A stretch of DNA of 64,000 bases from Pseudocolwellia sp049933045 (GTDB lineage Bacteria; Pseudomonadota; Gammaproteobacteria; Enterobacterales; Alteromonadaceae), in the NCBI RefSeq assembly GCF_049933045.1, contig NZ_CP187926.1:2046001-2110000 (forward strand), given 5' to 3'. Below, in pieces: positions 44,765-55,148 of the stretch (the stretch's first letter is position 1; every line of letters starts with the position of its first letter). The translations under genes and the position numbers were made by a program. Below the pieces are notes generated by a model. It searched no databases, was not told the DNA's origin, and worked only from the letters and a program-made list of their open reading frames with translations.

Positions 44765-45424
44765 ATGGCTAACAAAGTTGTTGTTATTTATTCAGGCGGC
44801 ATGGATTCATTCACCGTACTTAATCGCGCTTTAAAAGATGGAAAAGAAGTGTTTGCACTTTCTTTCGATTACGGACAACGACATGTAAAAGAGCTTGAGT
44901 GTGCAAGCCATGTTTGTGGAGAACTTAATGTACATCATAAAGTTATTGATATTTCAGCTATCAACCAGTTATTAGCAGGTTCATCATTAACTGATGATAT
45001 AGATATTCCTGAAGGTCACTACGAAGCTGAAAACATGAAGTCGACTATTGTGCCAAATCGCAACATGATTTTACTTTCATTAGCCGTTGGCTATGCAGTT
45101 TCAGTAGGTGCTGAGCAAGTTTATTACGGCGCACATTCTGGTGACCATGCAATTTACCCTGATTGTAGACCTGAATTTGTGATGAAGATGAATGACGTTT
45201 GTCAAATTGCAAACTACGAAGCAGTTGAAATATTTAGCCCGTACTTAAATGTTAACAAAACGGCTATTTTAACTGACGGCATCAGCATGAACTTAGACTA
45301 CAGCCACACATGGACTTGTTATAACGGTCGTGAAAAAGCCTGTGGAAAATGTGGTGCTTGCCAAGAAAGGTTAGAAGCATTTGAAGAAAACAACGTAACT
45401 GACCCTATTGCTTATGAAGCTTAA
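44765..45424 (+). CDS. queC: 7-cyano-7-deazaguanine synthase QueC
   Basis: QueC converts 7-carboxy-7-deazaguanine to preQ0 with ATP and ammonia. The start is taken at the ATG at 44765 because the conserved beginning VVVIYSGGMDS (PP-loop SGGMDS, residues 10-15) follows at once. An ATG 51 bases upstream would add a hydrophobic, non-conserved stretch. The zinc site at the C-terminus is complete (CYNGREKACGKCGACQERL, four Cys). VPNRNMILLSLA is also typical. It works between QueE and QueF, both in this window. Confidence 0.95.
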   Translation: MANKVVVIYSGGMDSFTVLNRALKDGKEVFALSFDYGQRHVKELECASHVCGELNVHHKVIDISAINQLLAGSSLTDDIDIPEGHYEAENMKSTIVPNRNMILLSLAVGYAVSVGAEQVYYGAHSGDHAIYPDCRPEFVMKMNDVCQIANYEAVEIFSPYLNVNKTAILTDGISMNLDYSHTWTCYNGREKACGKCGACQERLEAFEENNVTDPIAYEA

Positions 45425-45517
45425 ATAATCAAATAATTCAAATGGACAATAGTGTTATGTCACAAGTAAAGCACTATGTGACAAAGCAGCTATTATAGCA
45501 TTACTATTAAGGATATT

Positions 45518-46354
45518 ATGTTTCAACATTACATATTAACACGCTTTAATTTGCGTAAAGAAGACTGGAATACCACCAAAACAAATACAAAAGTATTAAC
45601 TGATGAGTGGATGAGGAATCGTCTTGAATTATTTGAGAATTATTGTTTTTCATCTCTTAAGCATCAAAGTGAGAAAAACTTTACGTGGTTAGTTTTCTTT
45701 GATACAAGTACACCAGAAGAATTTCGCCAAATAATTAGTCGATTAGATGCAGAATTTACGGCATTCACTCCTATATATATCGATGGTATGAACGCTTTTT
45801 ATCCATCTATAAAAAAGGAAATACAAGCTAGTCTTACTCAGCCGTACCTTATTACATCAAGACTTGATAACGATGATGCTTTACACCAAGATTATGTAAA
45901 AGAAGTTCAGGCTAATTTTAATCAACAAGATTTTATGGCTGTTGATTTTATTGATGGGTTTACTTTGCAAATAGCACCTCAAGTTAGATTCGCTAAACGC
46001 TCACATGTGCATAACCCATTTTTAAGTTTGATTGAAAAAAGTGAAGGTTTTAAAACAATTTGGGCAAATGATAGACATGGTGCTTGGTCGAAAACAAAAA
46101 AAGTGACACCGATTAGAAATAAACCTATGTGGATGTCTGTGATCCACATGGAGAACAAAGTAAATGATTTTCATGGCTTTGGGAATGTAGATTGGCAAGA
46201 AGCATCTAAATTCAATATAAATAAGAATGTGTTAGATGATCTAAAGGCTGAAATGGTTTCATTTGAAAGTTGGAAAAAATCAAGCTTTCAAAATCAAATT
46301 AAGACTTCATGGAAGGTAGGCTCTAAACTACTAAAACGAAAGTTAAGCCTTTAA
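45518..46354 (+). CDS. Putative rhamnosyltransferase-type glycosyltransferase
   Basis: The 278-residue protein matches the 'putative rhamnosyl transferase' type: FQHYILTRFNL at the start, WLVFFDTSTPEEF, then SRLDNDDALHQDYV. The acidic DNDD cluster would hold the metal-nucleotide sugar as a DxD motif. FHGFGNVDW and a basic C-terminus (SKLLKRKLSL) complete it. It has no membrane segment and is probably cytosolic or peripheral. Donor and acceptor are not known. No other polysaccharide genes are nearby, so it is an orphan between queC and pyrD. Confidence 0.75.
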   Translation: MFQHYILTRFNLRKEDWNTTKTNTKVLTDEWMRNRLELFENYCFSSLKHQSEKNFTWLVFFDTSTPEEFRQIISRLDAEFTAFTPIYIDGMNAFYPSIKKEIQASLTQPYLITSRLDNDDALHQDYVKEVQANFNQQDFMAVDFIDGFTLQIAPQVRFAKRSHVHNPFLSLIEKSEGFKTIWANDRHGAWSKTKKVTPIRNKPMWMSVIHMENKVNDFHGFGNVDWQEASKFNINKNVLDDLKAEMVSFESWKKSSFQNQIKTSWKVGSKLLKRKLSL

Positions 46355-46425
46355 TCTATACTATAATTAAATTGCCTAATTAAATTAAAAATAAGTAGGC
46401 AGCTTAATCCAACGTTAAAATTAAA

Positions 46426-47436
46426 CTAAAGCGCTTTAACCACGTCTTTAATTAAATCAGGTCCTTGATAAATAAAGCCTGTGTAAACTTGTACTAATTT
46501 AGCTCCTGCATCTATTTTCTCTTTCGCGTCAGCACCATTTGAAATACCACCTACACCAATAATAGGTAATTTATTATCTAACGCTTTTGCCAATAACTTG
46601 ATAATTTGTGTACTTTTTTCTTTTACTGGCGCACCACTTAATCCACCCATCTCTTCGCCATGTTCTAAACCTTCAACGCCTTCACGAGAAAGTGTCGTAT
46701 TCGTTGCGATTACACCATCGATGTTATTAGCAATTAAACATTCTGCGATAGATTCAACTTCTGGTTCTGTTAAGTCTGGTGCAATTTTCACAGCGAGTGG
46801 TACATATTTACCATACTTTTCAGCAAGAACAGTTTGCTCAGCTTTAAGTGATGAAAGTAACTCGTTTAATGCATCACCATATTGTAATGAACGTAAACCA
46901 GGGGTGTTCGGTGAAGAGATATTAATCGTGATGTACGATGCAAAGTTATACACTTTTTGCATACAAATAATGTAATCATCTTTTGCATTTTTTTCAGGTG
47001 TGTCTTTATTTTTACCTATGTTAATGCCTAAAACACCTTTGAACTGTGCTTTACGTACTTCATCTACTAGGTAATCAACACCTTTGTTATTGAAGCCCAT
47101 ACGGTTAATGACTGCATTAGCTTCAGGTAATCTAAAAATACGTGGTTTTTCGTTACCTGGTTGTGGGCGAGGAGTTACTGTACCGACTTCTACAAAACCA
47201 AACCCCATAGCACCAAAAGCAGGAATACATTCGCCATTTTTATCTAACCCTGCAGCTAAACCAATGGGATTAGGAAAGTCGATCCCCATTACCGTAACGG
47301 GTTTAGAAGGTACGTTTTGACAATATAACGCTCTTAAAGGTGTAGTACCTGTGCTTTTTAACGCTTTTATAGTCATTTCATGAATAGTTTCAGCGTCAAA
47401 CTTAAAAAACACTTTACGAATTGCAGAATAAAACAT
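46426..47436 (-). CDS. pyrD: Dihydroorotate dehydrogenase (quinone), class 2
   Basis: PyrD oxidises dihydroorotate to orotate and passes electrons to membrane quinone. The 336-residue length and the N-terminal amphipathic helix pair (FYSAIRKVFFKFDAETIHEMTIKAL) define class 2. FMN and substrate residues are visible in GLAAGLDKNGE, INRMGFNNKG, ITINISSPNTPGLRSLQ (catalytic Ser region) and IGVGGISNGADAKEKIDAGAKLVQVYTGF. With carAB it covers two steps of pyrimidine synthesis in this window. It appears monocistronic, downstream of the glutamate dehydrogenase terminator. Confidence 0.97.
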   Translation of the reverse strand: MFYSAIRKVFFKFDAETIHEMTIKALKSTGTTPLRALYCQNVPSKPVTVMGIDFPNPIGLAAGLDKNGECIPAFGAMGFGFVEVGTVTPRPQPGNEKPRIFRLPEANAVINRMGFNNKGVDYLVDEVRKAQFKGVLGINIGKNKDTPEKNAKDDYIICMQKVYNFASYITINISSPNTPGLRSLQYGDALNELLSSLKAEQTVLAEKYGKYVPLAVKIAPDLTEPEVESIAECLIANNIDGVIATNTTLSREGVEGLEHGEEMGGLSGAPVKEKSTQIIKLLAKALDNKLPIIGVGGISNGADAKEKIDAGAKLVQVYTGFIYQGPDLIKDVVKAL

Positions 47437-47533
47437 AATACCTCAGGGTTTTAGCAAAAAAATTATTGGGTTAATTAGTTTGGTATTTATTAGTTTTCAG
47501 AAAGTAGCTGACTTTTTAATGTTACTGAAATAA

Positions 47534-47561
47534 AAAATCCCCACACAATGGTGGGGATTTT
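47534..47561 (-). terminator. Glutamate dehydrogenase terminator
   Basis: An 11-base stem AAAATCCCCAC/GTGGGGATTTT with a 6-base loop is followed on the minus strand by TTTTTTATTTC, 73 bases past the dehydrogenase stop. Confidence 0.88.
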
Positions 47562-47633
47562 ATCAGTTAAAGATTAACCAATAAAGGCACTTTAATTAAT
47601 TTAACCCTGAAAGATCAACAGACCCTAAATATT

Positions 47634-50600
47634 CTACTTATCTGGATCACACTTTAAGCTAAGTAGCATTAATTCACGTAACGCGACTGAGAATTTAGCA
47701 AACTCATGAGTCTCACCAATTCTAAACTCAGATAAGATATGTTTCCAACGTCCAAGTGACTGTTTATTTTCTTTAAACCAATGATCTAATAACTCGTCTG
47801 TTTTCTTACTCTTACAATCTGCACGTAAAATTACGCTGGTAAGAGAACGTTGCTGCCAATCTAATTCTTCTCTGTAAGAAGATCTAGCAAGTGCTTGCCA
47901 ATGATTAGCAACAGGCTGACGTGTTATTTGATCTAAAAACCAATGTAAGTCTAATCGAGCACCAAGCTCAAAATAGGCAGTCGCTACTATGCTAACATCT
48001 CGACTGTCTTCAGCAGTTAACTCGGCAATATCCATGGTTGAGAAAATAGAGCTAAGTTTAGCAACGTAGCTTGCAACATCTTCAGGTACATTCGAATTAA
48101 TTAATTCAGCTTCAGCACTTTTTAACTGTTCACAATCGTCTTCAGTCATGTAGCTGTATAAGTTTGTTGTTAAATCAATAAAGGTTGAGCGATAGAATTT
48201 AATTGATTCTGCAACATCTAAAGCTTTATTACGATGACGTAAGAACCAACGTGTTGCTCGTCTTACTGTTCGACGTATTTGAAATAACATTTCTGTTTGA
48301 ACAGCTGTTGGTATTTGATTATCTAAAGCTTCAATTCTCTTCCACATATCAGCCATACCAAACACATTACTTGCCACTGTATAACAGTTAGCTATCTCAG
48401 CCACTGTTTCGCCTGTTTCTTCAAACATACGATTAACAAAGTTAAAGCCCATGTCGTTGCCAATTGCATTAGCAAGTTGTGTCGCAATAATTTCGGCACG
48501 TAGCGGATGGCTCTGCATTTCAGTTAAGTATTTTTGTTGAAGCATTTGAGGGAAATATTCAACTAAAAACTTATCGTAATATGAATTACCCGTGATTTCA
48601 GGACAAACTAAATCGTCTTTCAATACCATTTTGTTGTAGGCAAGTAATACCGATAACTCAGGTCGAGTTAAGCCAACACCTTTAACTAAACGGTCTGCAA
48701 TTTCGTCATCATTAGGAATAAACTCTAGTGCGCGATCAAGCTTACCTGTGCGTTCAAGTTCATGAATAAAACGTGACTGCTCTTTTAACTGACTACCACC
48801 ACGCATTGCGGTAATAGACAATGAATGTGTTTGACGGTAACAATCTTCTAGCACTTTAACAGATACATCGTCGGTCATATCGTAAAGTAATTTGTTACGC
48901 TGCTTAACCGTTAAATCACCGTTTTGAACTAAAGTGTTAAGTAAAATTTTAATATTTACTTCTTTATCTGAACAATCTACACCGCCTGCATTATCAATAG
49001 CATCGGTATTAATACGTCCACCGTGAGCCGCATATTCAATACGGCCTAGTTGAGTAAAACCTAAGTTACCACCCTCGCCTACAATTTTGGCTTTTAGATC
49101 TTTACCATTAATTCGTAATGCATCGTTAGCTCTGTCACCTACCTCTAAATGCGTTTCAGAAGAGCCTTTAACGTAAGTTCCTATACCACCGTTCCATAAC
49201 AAATCTACCGGCATACTTAATAGCGCTTGAATCAACTCGATTGGTGCCATGCTTTGCTTTTTAGTACCCAGCATTTTCATAATTTGCGGTGTAAGCTTTA
49301 AAGACTTAGCTGAACGGCTGTAGATTTCTCCACCTTCAGACATAAGCGACTTATTGTAATCTTCCCAGCTACAACCAGGTAAATTAAATAGTCTCTCACG
49401 CTCTACATAGGTAGTCGCAGCATCTGGATTTGGATCTACAAAAATGTGTAAATGGTTGAAAGCGGCTTGTAAACGAATATGCTTAGATAACAGCATGCCG
49501 TTACCAAATACATCACCCGCCATGTCACCAATAGCAACACAGGTAAAGTCGGTGGTTTGACAGTCGATATCCATTTCTCTGAAGTGACGTTTAACAGATT
49601 CCCACCCACCTTTAGCGGTAATACCCATACCTTTATGGTCGTAACCTACACTACCACCGGAAGCAAAAGCATCTCCCATCCAGAAGTTATATTCTTCTGA
49701 AATTCCGTTAGCGATATCAGAGAAAGTTGCGGTACCTTTATCTGCTGCAACCACTAAATATGGGTCGTCTTCATCAAGTCTTACAACACTTGGCGGCGGA
49801 ACGATTTCGCCAGCAACTATGTTATCTGTAATGTCTAATAAACCGCGAATAAAGGTTTTGTAGCATTCTTTACCTGCTTCAAAGATTTCTTGTCTTGTAC
49901 CTTGAGGAAGTTGTTTACAAACAAAACCACCTTTAGCGCCTACAGGAACAATTACGGTATTTTTTACTTGTTGAGCTTTAACTAAACCTAGCACTTCTGT
50001 TCTAAAGTCTTCACGTCTGTCAGACCAACGTAAGCCACCACGAGCGACTTTACCACCACGTAAATGCACACCTTCAACTTGAGGCGAATAAACAAATATT
50101 TCAAATGCTGGAACAGGTTTAGGAATATCACTAATTAATTTAGGTTGAATCTTAAAAGAAATATACGGTTTTTCTTCGTTATTCGTATCTGCTTGGAAAT
50201 AGTTAGTACGAATAGTTGCAGCAATCATTTCAACAACACGACGAATAATTCTGTCGTCATCTAAGTTAGCAACATTATCTAAAGACGTTTCAATATCGCT
50301 TTCAACTTTAGTGATAGCTTTTTCAGACGTTTTCTTTTTAGGATCGAATTTTAAATTAAATAATTTAATAATTAATTTGGCAATGCTTGGGTAACGCGAG
50401 AAAGTATCTTCAATATAACTTTGACTAAACGTACCACCTATTTGGCGCTCGTATTTAGCAAAGGCTCTTAAAATAGAAACTTCACGACCACCAAGTTCAG
50501 CACCTAAAATAAGTCGGTTGAAACCATCGTCTTCAAGCTTTCCTGACCATACTTTAGCAAAAGCGTCTTGGAATAAGTTTTGTACTTTTTCTAAGTTGAA

Positions 50601-52502
50601 TTTGCCTTTACCAGTAAGCAACATTGAGAAATCAAGTATCCAGTAAACTTCGCCGTTAGCTGTTTTAATTGCATACGGGCTTTCACCAATAACTTTTAGC
50701 CCAAAGTTTTCTAAAATAGGTAAAACATCAGATAAGTGAATTGGCTCGCCTGAGTGGAATAGTTTTAGTTTAACTAAGCGACTTTCAGCACTTTCTTCTT
50801 GTGGCTGATAGAACAACATTTCTAAGTCATTATCAGGTGTTAAGCGTTCAAATTTATCAATATCAACTAAAGCAGTGCCAGGTAAAACTTCATCTTTGTA
50901 AGACTGAGGAAAGTGCACGTACTTTCTAGCAAGGGTTTTTCCTAACGCTTCACCTTTATTAGAATTAAGTGCGCCAGCAAGTTTATCGTCCCAGCTACAA
51001 GCTGCTTCATTTAGGTTACGTTCAATTTCTTTCACATTAATATCCGCTTTAGTGGATTTAACTCTTACAATATAGTGAGTTCGAGCTTGCGCTGATTCAG
51101 AGAAATATGTTGTAAATTCAACATTTTCGTCACTTCCAAAGGCTTCTTTTAAAAGCGCTTGAGTTTGTATTCTTAACTTGGTGTTATAACGCTCTCTTGG
51201 CACATAAACCATACAAGAATAGAAACGATCAAAGGTGTCTCTGCGAACAAACAAACCTGAGTAATCACGTTCTTGCATTTGAAATACACCTAAAACATTA
51301 TTTAATAATGTGGTGGTGTTCGATTGCAGTAACTCGTCTCTTGGATACGTTTCAAGAATGTTAATTAAGGTTTTATAAGCATGGGTATTTTGTGCAAACC
51401 CTGACGTTGATAAAACTGCTGCTACTTTCGATTTAATGAGTGGTAAATCTAATGCGCTGTTAGTGTAATAAGCAGAACCAAATAAGCCAATAAAGCGCTC
51501 TTCACCTAGCACATTGCCTTTATCGTCAAAACGTTTTACGCCGATATAATCTAATAGCGCAGGACGATGTACACGAGAACGAGAGTTTGACTTGGTTAAA
51601 ACTAATATGTTTTTACCTAAAGCCACTTCTCTTGCTTCTTCACCTAATTCAGACATCAGTCTTTCTTTAGTGCCTGTAGACTGCTTCATTAAACCAAGGC
51701 TAGTATCGTTTTTAGCACTTAATACAACATCACCTTTAATAGAGTCCATATCGTAAGAACGATACCCCATAAAAGTGAAATTGTCGTTTTGAAGCCAGCT
51801 CAAAAATTCTAACGTTTCGGCATGCTCTTCTTTAGAACAAGCAAACGATGCTTTTTTAATACTTTTGATGGTTTCACTAAGCTTGTCTTTCATTGGTTTC
51901 CAGTCGGTAACCGTTAATGAAATATCGCTTACAACTGAATCTAATTCTTTAACAATATTTTTAAGTAAGCTTTGCTCTGTAATACGATCAACTTCGATAA
52001 AAAAAGCAGTTTCGATAATTGTTTCTTTAAACTTCGTATCTGAAGCGGCTGACAAGTCGATTATTTTATTCGATTTATCTCTGATGATTTTAATCGGGCT
52101 ATTCAACATTAAATGAGGCGTTAGGCCTAAGCGACCTAAAGCGATCCTTAATGAATCAACTAAGAATGGCATATCACGCACAATAACTTCGATAACCGTA
52201 TGGCTTGATTTCCACCCGTGCTTCGATACCTGCGGATTGAATACTTTAATGATAGGATGCTGATCTTTGTGCTCGTTAAGGGTATTCCATAAACTTAGCG
52301 TCGCGCCATACATATCGCTGTCATTACGATTATTTAAATCTAATGTCGATATATTGCCATAAAGTAATTGAGAAAATTTGTGTACCAACGGAGCTAAAGC
52401 TTTAGGAACTTTTTGATGTATTAATTCAGCTACATTATCAAGTATAACTGATGGTAAACCATTGACTAACGCCATGACTTTCTTTCCTTTTGAGTCAAAC
52501 AT
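47634..52502 (-). CDS. gdhB: NAD-specific glutamate dehydrogenase, GDH-180 class
   Basis: The 1622-residue protein belongs to the giant NAD-dependent class that deaminates glutamate to 2-oxoglutarate, usually in catabolism. It has a long N-terminal region with ACT-like repeats (to about residue 700). The catalytic domain has RGGLRWSDRREDFRTEVLGLVKAQQVKN, the lysine motif PVGAKGGFVCK near residue 850, GDMAGDVFGNGMLLS and the NAD-domain KIVGEGGNLGFTQLGR. A helical C-terminal domain follows. Members are often regulated allosterically by amino acids. It is monocistronic, and its length is normal for the class. Confidence 0.96.
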   Translation of the reverse strand: MFDSKGKKVMALVNGLPSVILDNVAELIHQKVPKALAPLVHKFSQLLYGNISTLDLNNRNDSDMYGATLSLWNTLNEHKDQHPIIKVFNPQVSKHGWKSSHTVIEVIVRDMPFLVDSLRIALGRLGLTPHLMLNSPIKIIRDKSNKIIDLSAASDTKFKETIIETAFFIEVDRITEQSLLKNIVKELDSVVSDISLTVTDWKPMKDKLSETIKSIKKASFACSKEEHAETLEFLSWLQNDNFTFMGYRSYDMDSIKGDVVLSAKNDTSLGLMKQSTGTKERLMSELGEEAREVALGKNILVLTKSNSRSRVHRPALLDYIGVKRFDDKGNVLGEERFIGLFGSAYYTNSALDLPLIKSKVAAVLSTSGFAQNTHAYKTLINILETYPRDELLQSNTTTLLNNVLGVFQMQERDYSGLFVRRDTFDRFYSCMVYVPRERYNTKLRIQTQALLKEAFGSDENVEFTTYFSESAQARTHYIVRVKSTKADINVKEIERNLNEAACSWDDKLAGALNSNKGEALGKTLARKYVHFPQSYKDEVLPGTALVDIDKFERLTPDNDLEMLFYQPQEESAESRLVKLKLFHSGEPIHLSDVLPILENFGLKVIGESPYAIKTANGEVYWILDFSMLLTGKGKFNLEKVQNLFQDAFAKVWSGKLEDDGFNRLILGAELGGREVSILRAFAKYERQIGGTFSQSYIEDTFSRYPSIAKLIIKLFNLKFDPKKKTSEKAITKVESDIETSLDNVANLDDDRIIRRVVEMIAATIRTNYFQADTNNEEKPYISFKIQPKLISDIPKPVPAFEIFVYSPQVEGVHLRGGKVARGGLRWSDRREDFRTEVLGLVKAQQVKNTVIVPVGAKGGFVCKQLPQGTRQEIFEAGKECYKTFIRGLLDITDNIVAGEIVPPPSVVRLDEDDPYLVVAADKGTATFSDIANGISEEYNFWMGDAFASGGSVGYDHKGMGITAKGGWESVKRHFREMDIDCQTTDFTCVAIGDMAGDVFGNGMLLSKHIRLQAAFNHLHIFVDPNPDAATTYVERERLFNLPGCSWEDYNKSLMSEGGEIYSRSAKSLKLTPQIMKMLGTKKQSMAPIELIQALLSMPVDLLWNGGIGTYVKGSSETHLEVGDRANDALRINGKDLKAKIVGEGGNLGFTQLGRIEYAAHGGRINTDAIDNAGGVDCSDKEVNIKILLNTLVQNGDLTVKQRNKLLYDMTDDVSVKVLEDCYRQTHSLSITAMRGGSQLKEQSRFIHELERTGKLDRALEFIPNDDEIADRLVKGVGLTRPELSVLLAYNKMVLKDDLVCPEITGNSYYDKFLVEYFPQMLQQKYLTEMQSHPLRAEIIATQLANAIGNDMGFNFVNRMFEETGETVAEIANCYTVASNVFGMADMWKRIEALDNQIPTAVQTEMLFQIRRTVRRATRWFLRHRNKALDVAESIKFYRSTFIDLTTNLYSYMTEDDCEQLKSAEAELINSNVPEDVASYVAKLSSIFSTMDIAELTAEDSRDVSIVATAYFELGARLDLHWFLDQITRQPVANHWQALARSSYREELDWQQRSLTSVILRADCKSKKTDELLDHWFKENKQSLGRWKHILSEFRIGETHEFAKFSVALRELMLLSLKCDPDK

Positions 52503-52741
52503 TTTATTGAATGTAATTTTATTTTTTATAATTATTACGACGCTTTCTTAAACCATTATTAAAGTGATGCAGTTTAATTACGCTCTATATTTTTTATATC
52601 TATATTTATAATAGATGATATTTAGAATTTTATTAGTAATTTTAGGGAATTGCGAGATAATTTTATGAGGAGTGAAAGGTTTTATACTTGGTTACAAATA
52701 ATACTGAATTTAATGAAAAGCTTTATTCACTTTCTATAAAT
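52503..52741. other. Upstream region of glutamate dehydrogenase
   Basis: This AT-rich stretch between the RND-operon terminator and the dehydrogenase ATG must contain the dehydrogenase promoter. No gene, strong operator or repeat is visible. Confidence 0.45.
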
Positions 52742-52767
52742 AAAAAATGACCTTTCGGTCATTTTTT
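52742..52767 (-). terminator. RND cassette terminator
   Basis: A perfect 11-base stem AAAAAATGACC/GGTCATTTTTT with a 4-base loop lies about 40 bases past the RND gene stop, with T-runs on the minus strand. Confidence 0.9.
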
Positions 52768-52807
52768 TAATTAATTATTCAAATATTCAATTTAAAAATA
52801 ATTACAT

Positions 52808-55147
52808 TTATTTTTTGTCTTTCCAGAGAAATGCAGCTATTGCAGGTAAAATAACAACCGCAGCTAACATATTAACTAAAAACATAAAGGTTAATACAAT
52901 TCCCATATCAACTTGAAACTTCAAATCAGAGAATAACCAAGTAGAAACACCAATGGCTAAAGTAATACCTGTAATAATAACAGCACTACCTCTTTCCGTT
53001 AATGCAGCATGGTATGCCTCTTTAACGTTTCGTCCTTTCTTCAATTCTGCATTCATAGTGGATAATATATAAATACCATAATCGACACCTATACCTACAC
53101 CTAATGCGATTACAGGTAAGGTAGATACAGTTAAACCAATATTTAAGCTGGTCATCAACCATTGAGCTAGTGTTGATACAATATAAAGTGGTACAACAAC
53201 GGCTATAGTGGCTTTTATGCTTCTAAAGCTTAGTAAACATAATATGATCACTGCACTATATACATAAAGCATCATAGGTAACTGTGCTTCTTTAACTGCT
53301 TCATTAGTAGCAGCCATAACACCTACAGGGCCTGAAGCTAATTTAAAGGTTAGGTTCTCGTTATTCAATTCACTTGCCGCTAATTTAACAGCGTCTACCA
53401 CACGCGTGATAGTTTCTGCTTTATGGTCGTCTAAGAATAAAATAACAGGCATTACACTACAGTTATTATTCAATAAACCACTTGAAGAAGGTACACGTGC
53501 AATTGATTGAACTAAGGTTTGTTGGTTTTTAGAAAGTACGCGCCATTTAGCATTACCTTCGTTATAACCTGCATTAACAACTTTTGCGACTGAAGCCAAA
53601 CTAATAGCAGATTGTACACTTGGTATGTTTTCCATACGCCACTGAAAATTATCAATAACATCCATAATTTCATGACGGGTACAAGCATCAGGCACTGTTT
53701 CAACAATCACCGACATGTAATCAACACTGATGGCGTAACGACTAGTAATTAACGCTGTGTCTTGATTATAACGGGAGGTTTCATGTAATGCAGGTGCACC
53801 AGCATGTAACTCACCTATTTTCATATCTTGTGAATTGACATAACCTAATGCAAAGATAAATGCTGTAACAATAAGAATAATGGTTGCAGGACCTTTAGTC
53901 GCAAAGTTTGCGATGTAATCCCATACCGTTAATTTTTGATGATACTTAAAGTCTCTACCTCTAACTTTTTTGACTTCATCGCTTTCTGGTTTTACAGAAA
54001 TAGTAATTAAAGACACTAGCAAAGGCAATAACACTAAGTTAGTTAATATGATCATAGCTACACCCAAAGAAGCAGCGATAGCAAGTTCTCTAATAATGCC
54101 TATATCAATTGAAAGTAGAGTTAAAAAGCCAACTGTGTCAGAGAGCAAAGCTACGCCACCAGGAATAAGCAAAGCGGCAAAACTGATCTTCGCGGCTTGT
54201 AAGCTTGTATTACCTTTAGAGACTAATTTTTTAACTGAATTGATCATTTGAACGCCGTGGCTTACACCAATGGCGAAAATAAGAAACGGGATAAGAATAG
54301 ACATAGGGTCTAAACCAAAACCTAAAGTAGACAGCATTCCCATTTGCCAAATAACAGCAACAAAAGAACATAAAATAGGTAATACCGTTAATTTAATTGA
54401 ATAACAAAAGAAATAAACCATGATGGCTGTTATCGCAATTGCCATAGCAAAAAAGGTTACAACGCTTTTTGCGCCGTCTGCAACGTCGCCCACCATTTTA
54501 GCAAAACCAATGATATGAATACTGGTATTAGCATTTTCGAATTTTTCACGAATTTGTGTTTCAAGCTGTTCAGCAATGTGAATAGTATCAAGCTTTTCGC
54601 CTGTATCAGGATTAACTTCCATTAATGATGCGTTAACCATGGCACAACTATAATCATCAGCAACAGTACGACCAACAATACCTGCTTTTTCAATATTACC
54701 TTTAACCGTATTCAAACCCGCTTTATCTGGAACAAAGCTTGCTGGTATTACTGGACCACCAGCAAAACCATCTTCAACTATTTCAACGAATCGAGTACTA
54801 GGTGAAAACAATGACTTTACTTGCGTTCGTTCAATGCCCGGGATAAAAAACAGCTGGTCATGCACACCTTTTAAAGCATTGAAAAAAGGTTCGTTGAAGA
54901 TATTACCTTCAGTATCACAAACAGAAATTAAGATATTGTTTGCGCCACCAAAGTTTTCTTGATGTTTTAAATAGGTTTGCATGTAACTATGTTTAAGTGG
55001 AATATTCTTAGTAAACGATGCGTCTAATTTGATTTGAGTTGCTTGAAAAAGTAGAAATGCCGTTACAATCGCGAATACCATAAGTACTGCAGAACGCACT
55101 TTAAATAAGCTACTTACAAGACGGTTCACTGATGAGTTATTAGCCAT
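52808..55147 (-). CDS. RND/MMPL superfamily exporter with two sterol-sensing-like domains
   Basis: The start is taken at the ATG at 55147 (MANNSSVNRLV, 779 residues), two bases after the YCF48-like stop; an in-frame ATG further up lies inside that gene. There are about twelve membrane helices in two repeats, each with a large periplasmic loop. FLIFAIGVSHGVQMINSV and ALGVGIGVDYGIYILSTM are the two TM4-like motifs with the family's proton-path acidic or polar residues. The type resembles MMPL/HpnN-like lipid exporters. Its companions (YCF48, DUF1329, DUF1302) suggest transport of a hydrophobic compound across the envelope. The cargo is unknown. Confidence 0.88.
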   Translation of the reverse strand: MANNSSVNRLVSSLFKVRSAVLMVFAIVTAFLLFQATQIKLDASFTKNIPLKHSYMQTYLKHQENFGGANNILISVCDTEGNIFNEPFFNALKGVHDQLFFIPGIERTQVKSLFSPSTRFVEIVEDGFAGGPVIPASFVPDKAGLNTVKGNIEKAGIVGRTVADDYSCAMVNASLMEVNPDTGEKLDTIHIAEQLETQIREKFENANTSIHIIGFAKMVGDVADGAKSVVTFFAMAIAITAIMVYFFCYSIKLTVLPILCSFVAVIWQMGMLSTLGFGLDPMSILIPFLIFAIGVSHGVQMINSVKKLVSKGNTSLQAAKISFAALLIPGGVALLSDTVGFLTLLSIDIGIIRELAIAASLGVAMIILTNLVLLPLLVSLITISVKPESDEVKKVRGRDFKYHQKLTVWDYIANFATKGPATIILIVTAFIFALGYVNSQDMKIGELHAGAPALHETSRYNQDTALITSRYAISVDYMSVIVETVPDACTRHEIMDVIDNFQWRMENIPSVQSAISLASVAKVVNAGYNEGNAKWRVLSKNQQTLVQSIARVPSSSGLLNNNCSVMPVILFLDDHKAETITRVVDAVKLAASELNNENLTFKLASGPVGVMAATNEAVKEAQLPMMLYVYSAVIILCLLSFRSIKATIAVVVPLYIVSTLAQWLMTSLNIGLTVSTLPVIALGVGIGVDYGIYILSTMNAELKKGRNVKEAYHAALTERGSAVIITGITLAIGVSTWLFSDLKFQVDMGIVLTFMFLVNMLAAVVILPAIAAFLWKDKK

Positions 55148-55148
55148 A

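Noticed and set aside
45458..45483. CRP-type operator between queC and the glycosyltransferase
   Set aside because: The arms read TGTCACA...TGTGACA, the wrong orientation and spacing for a CRP site.
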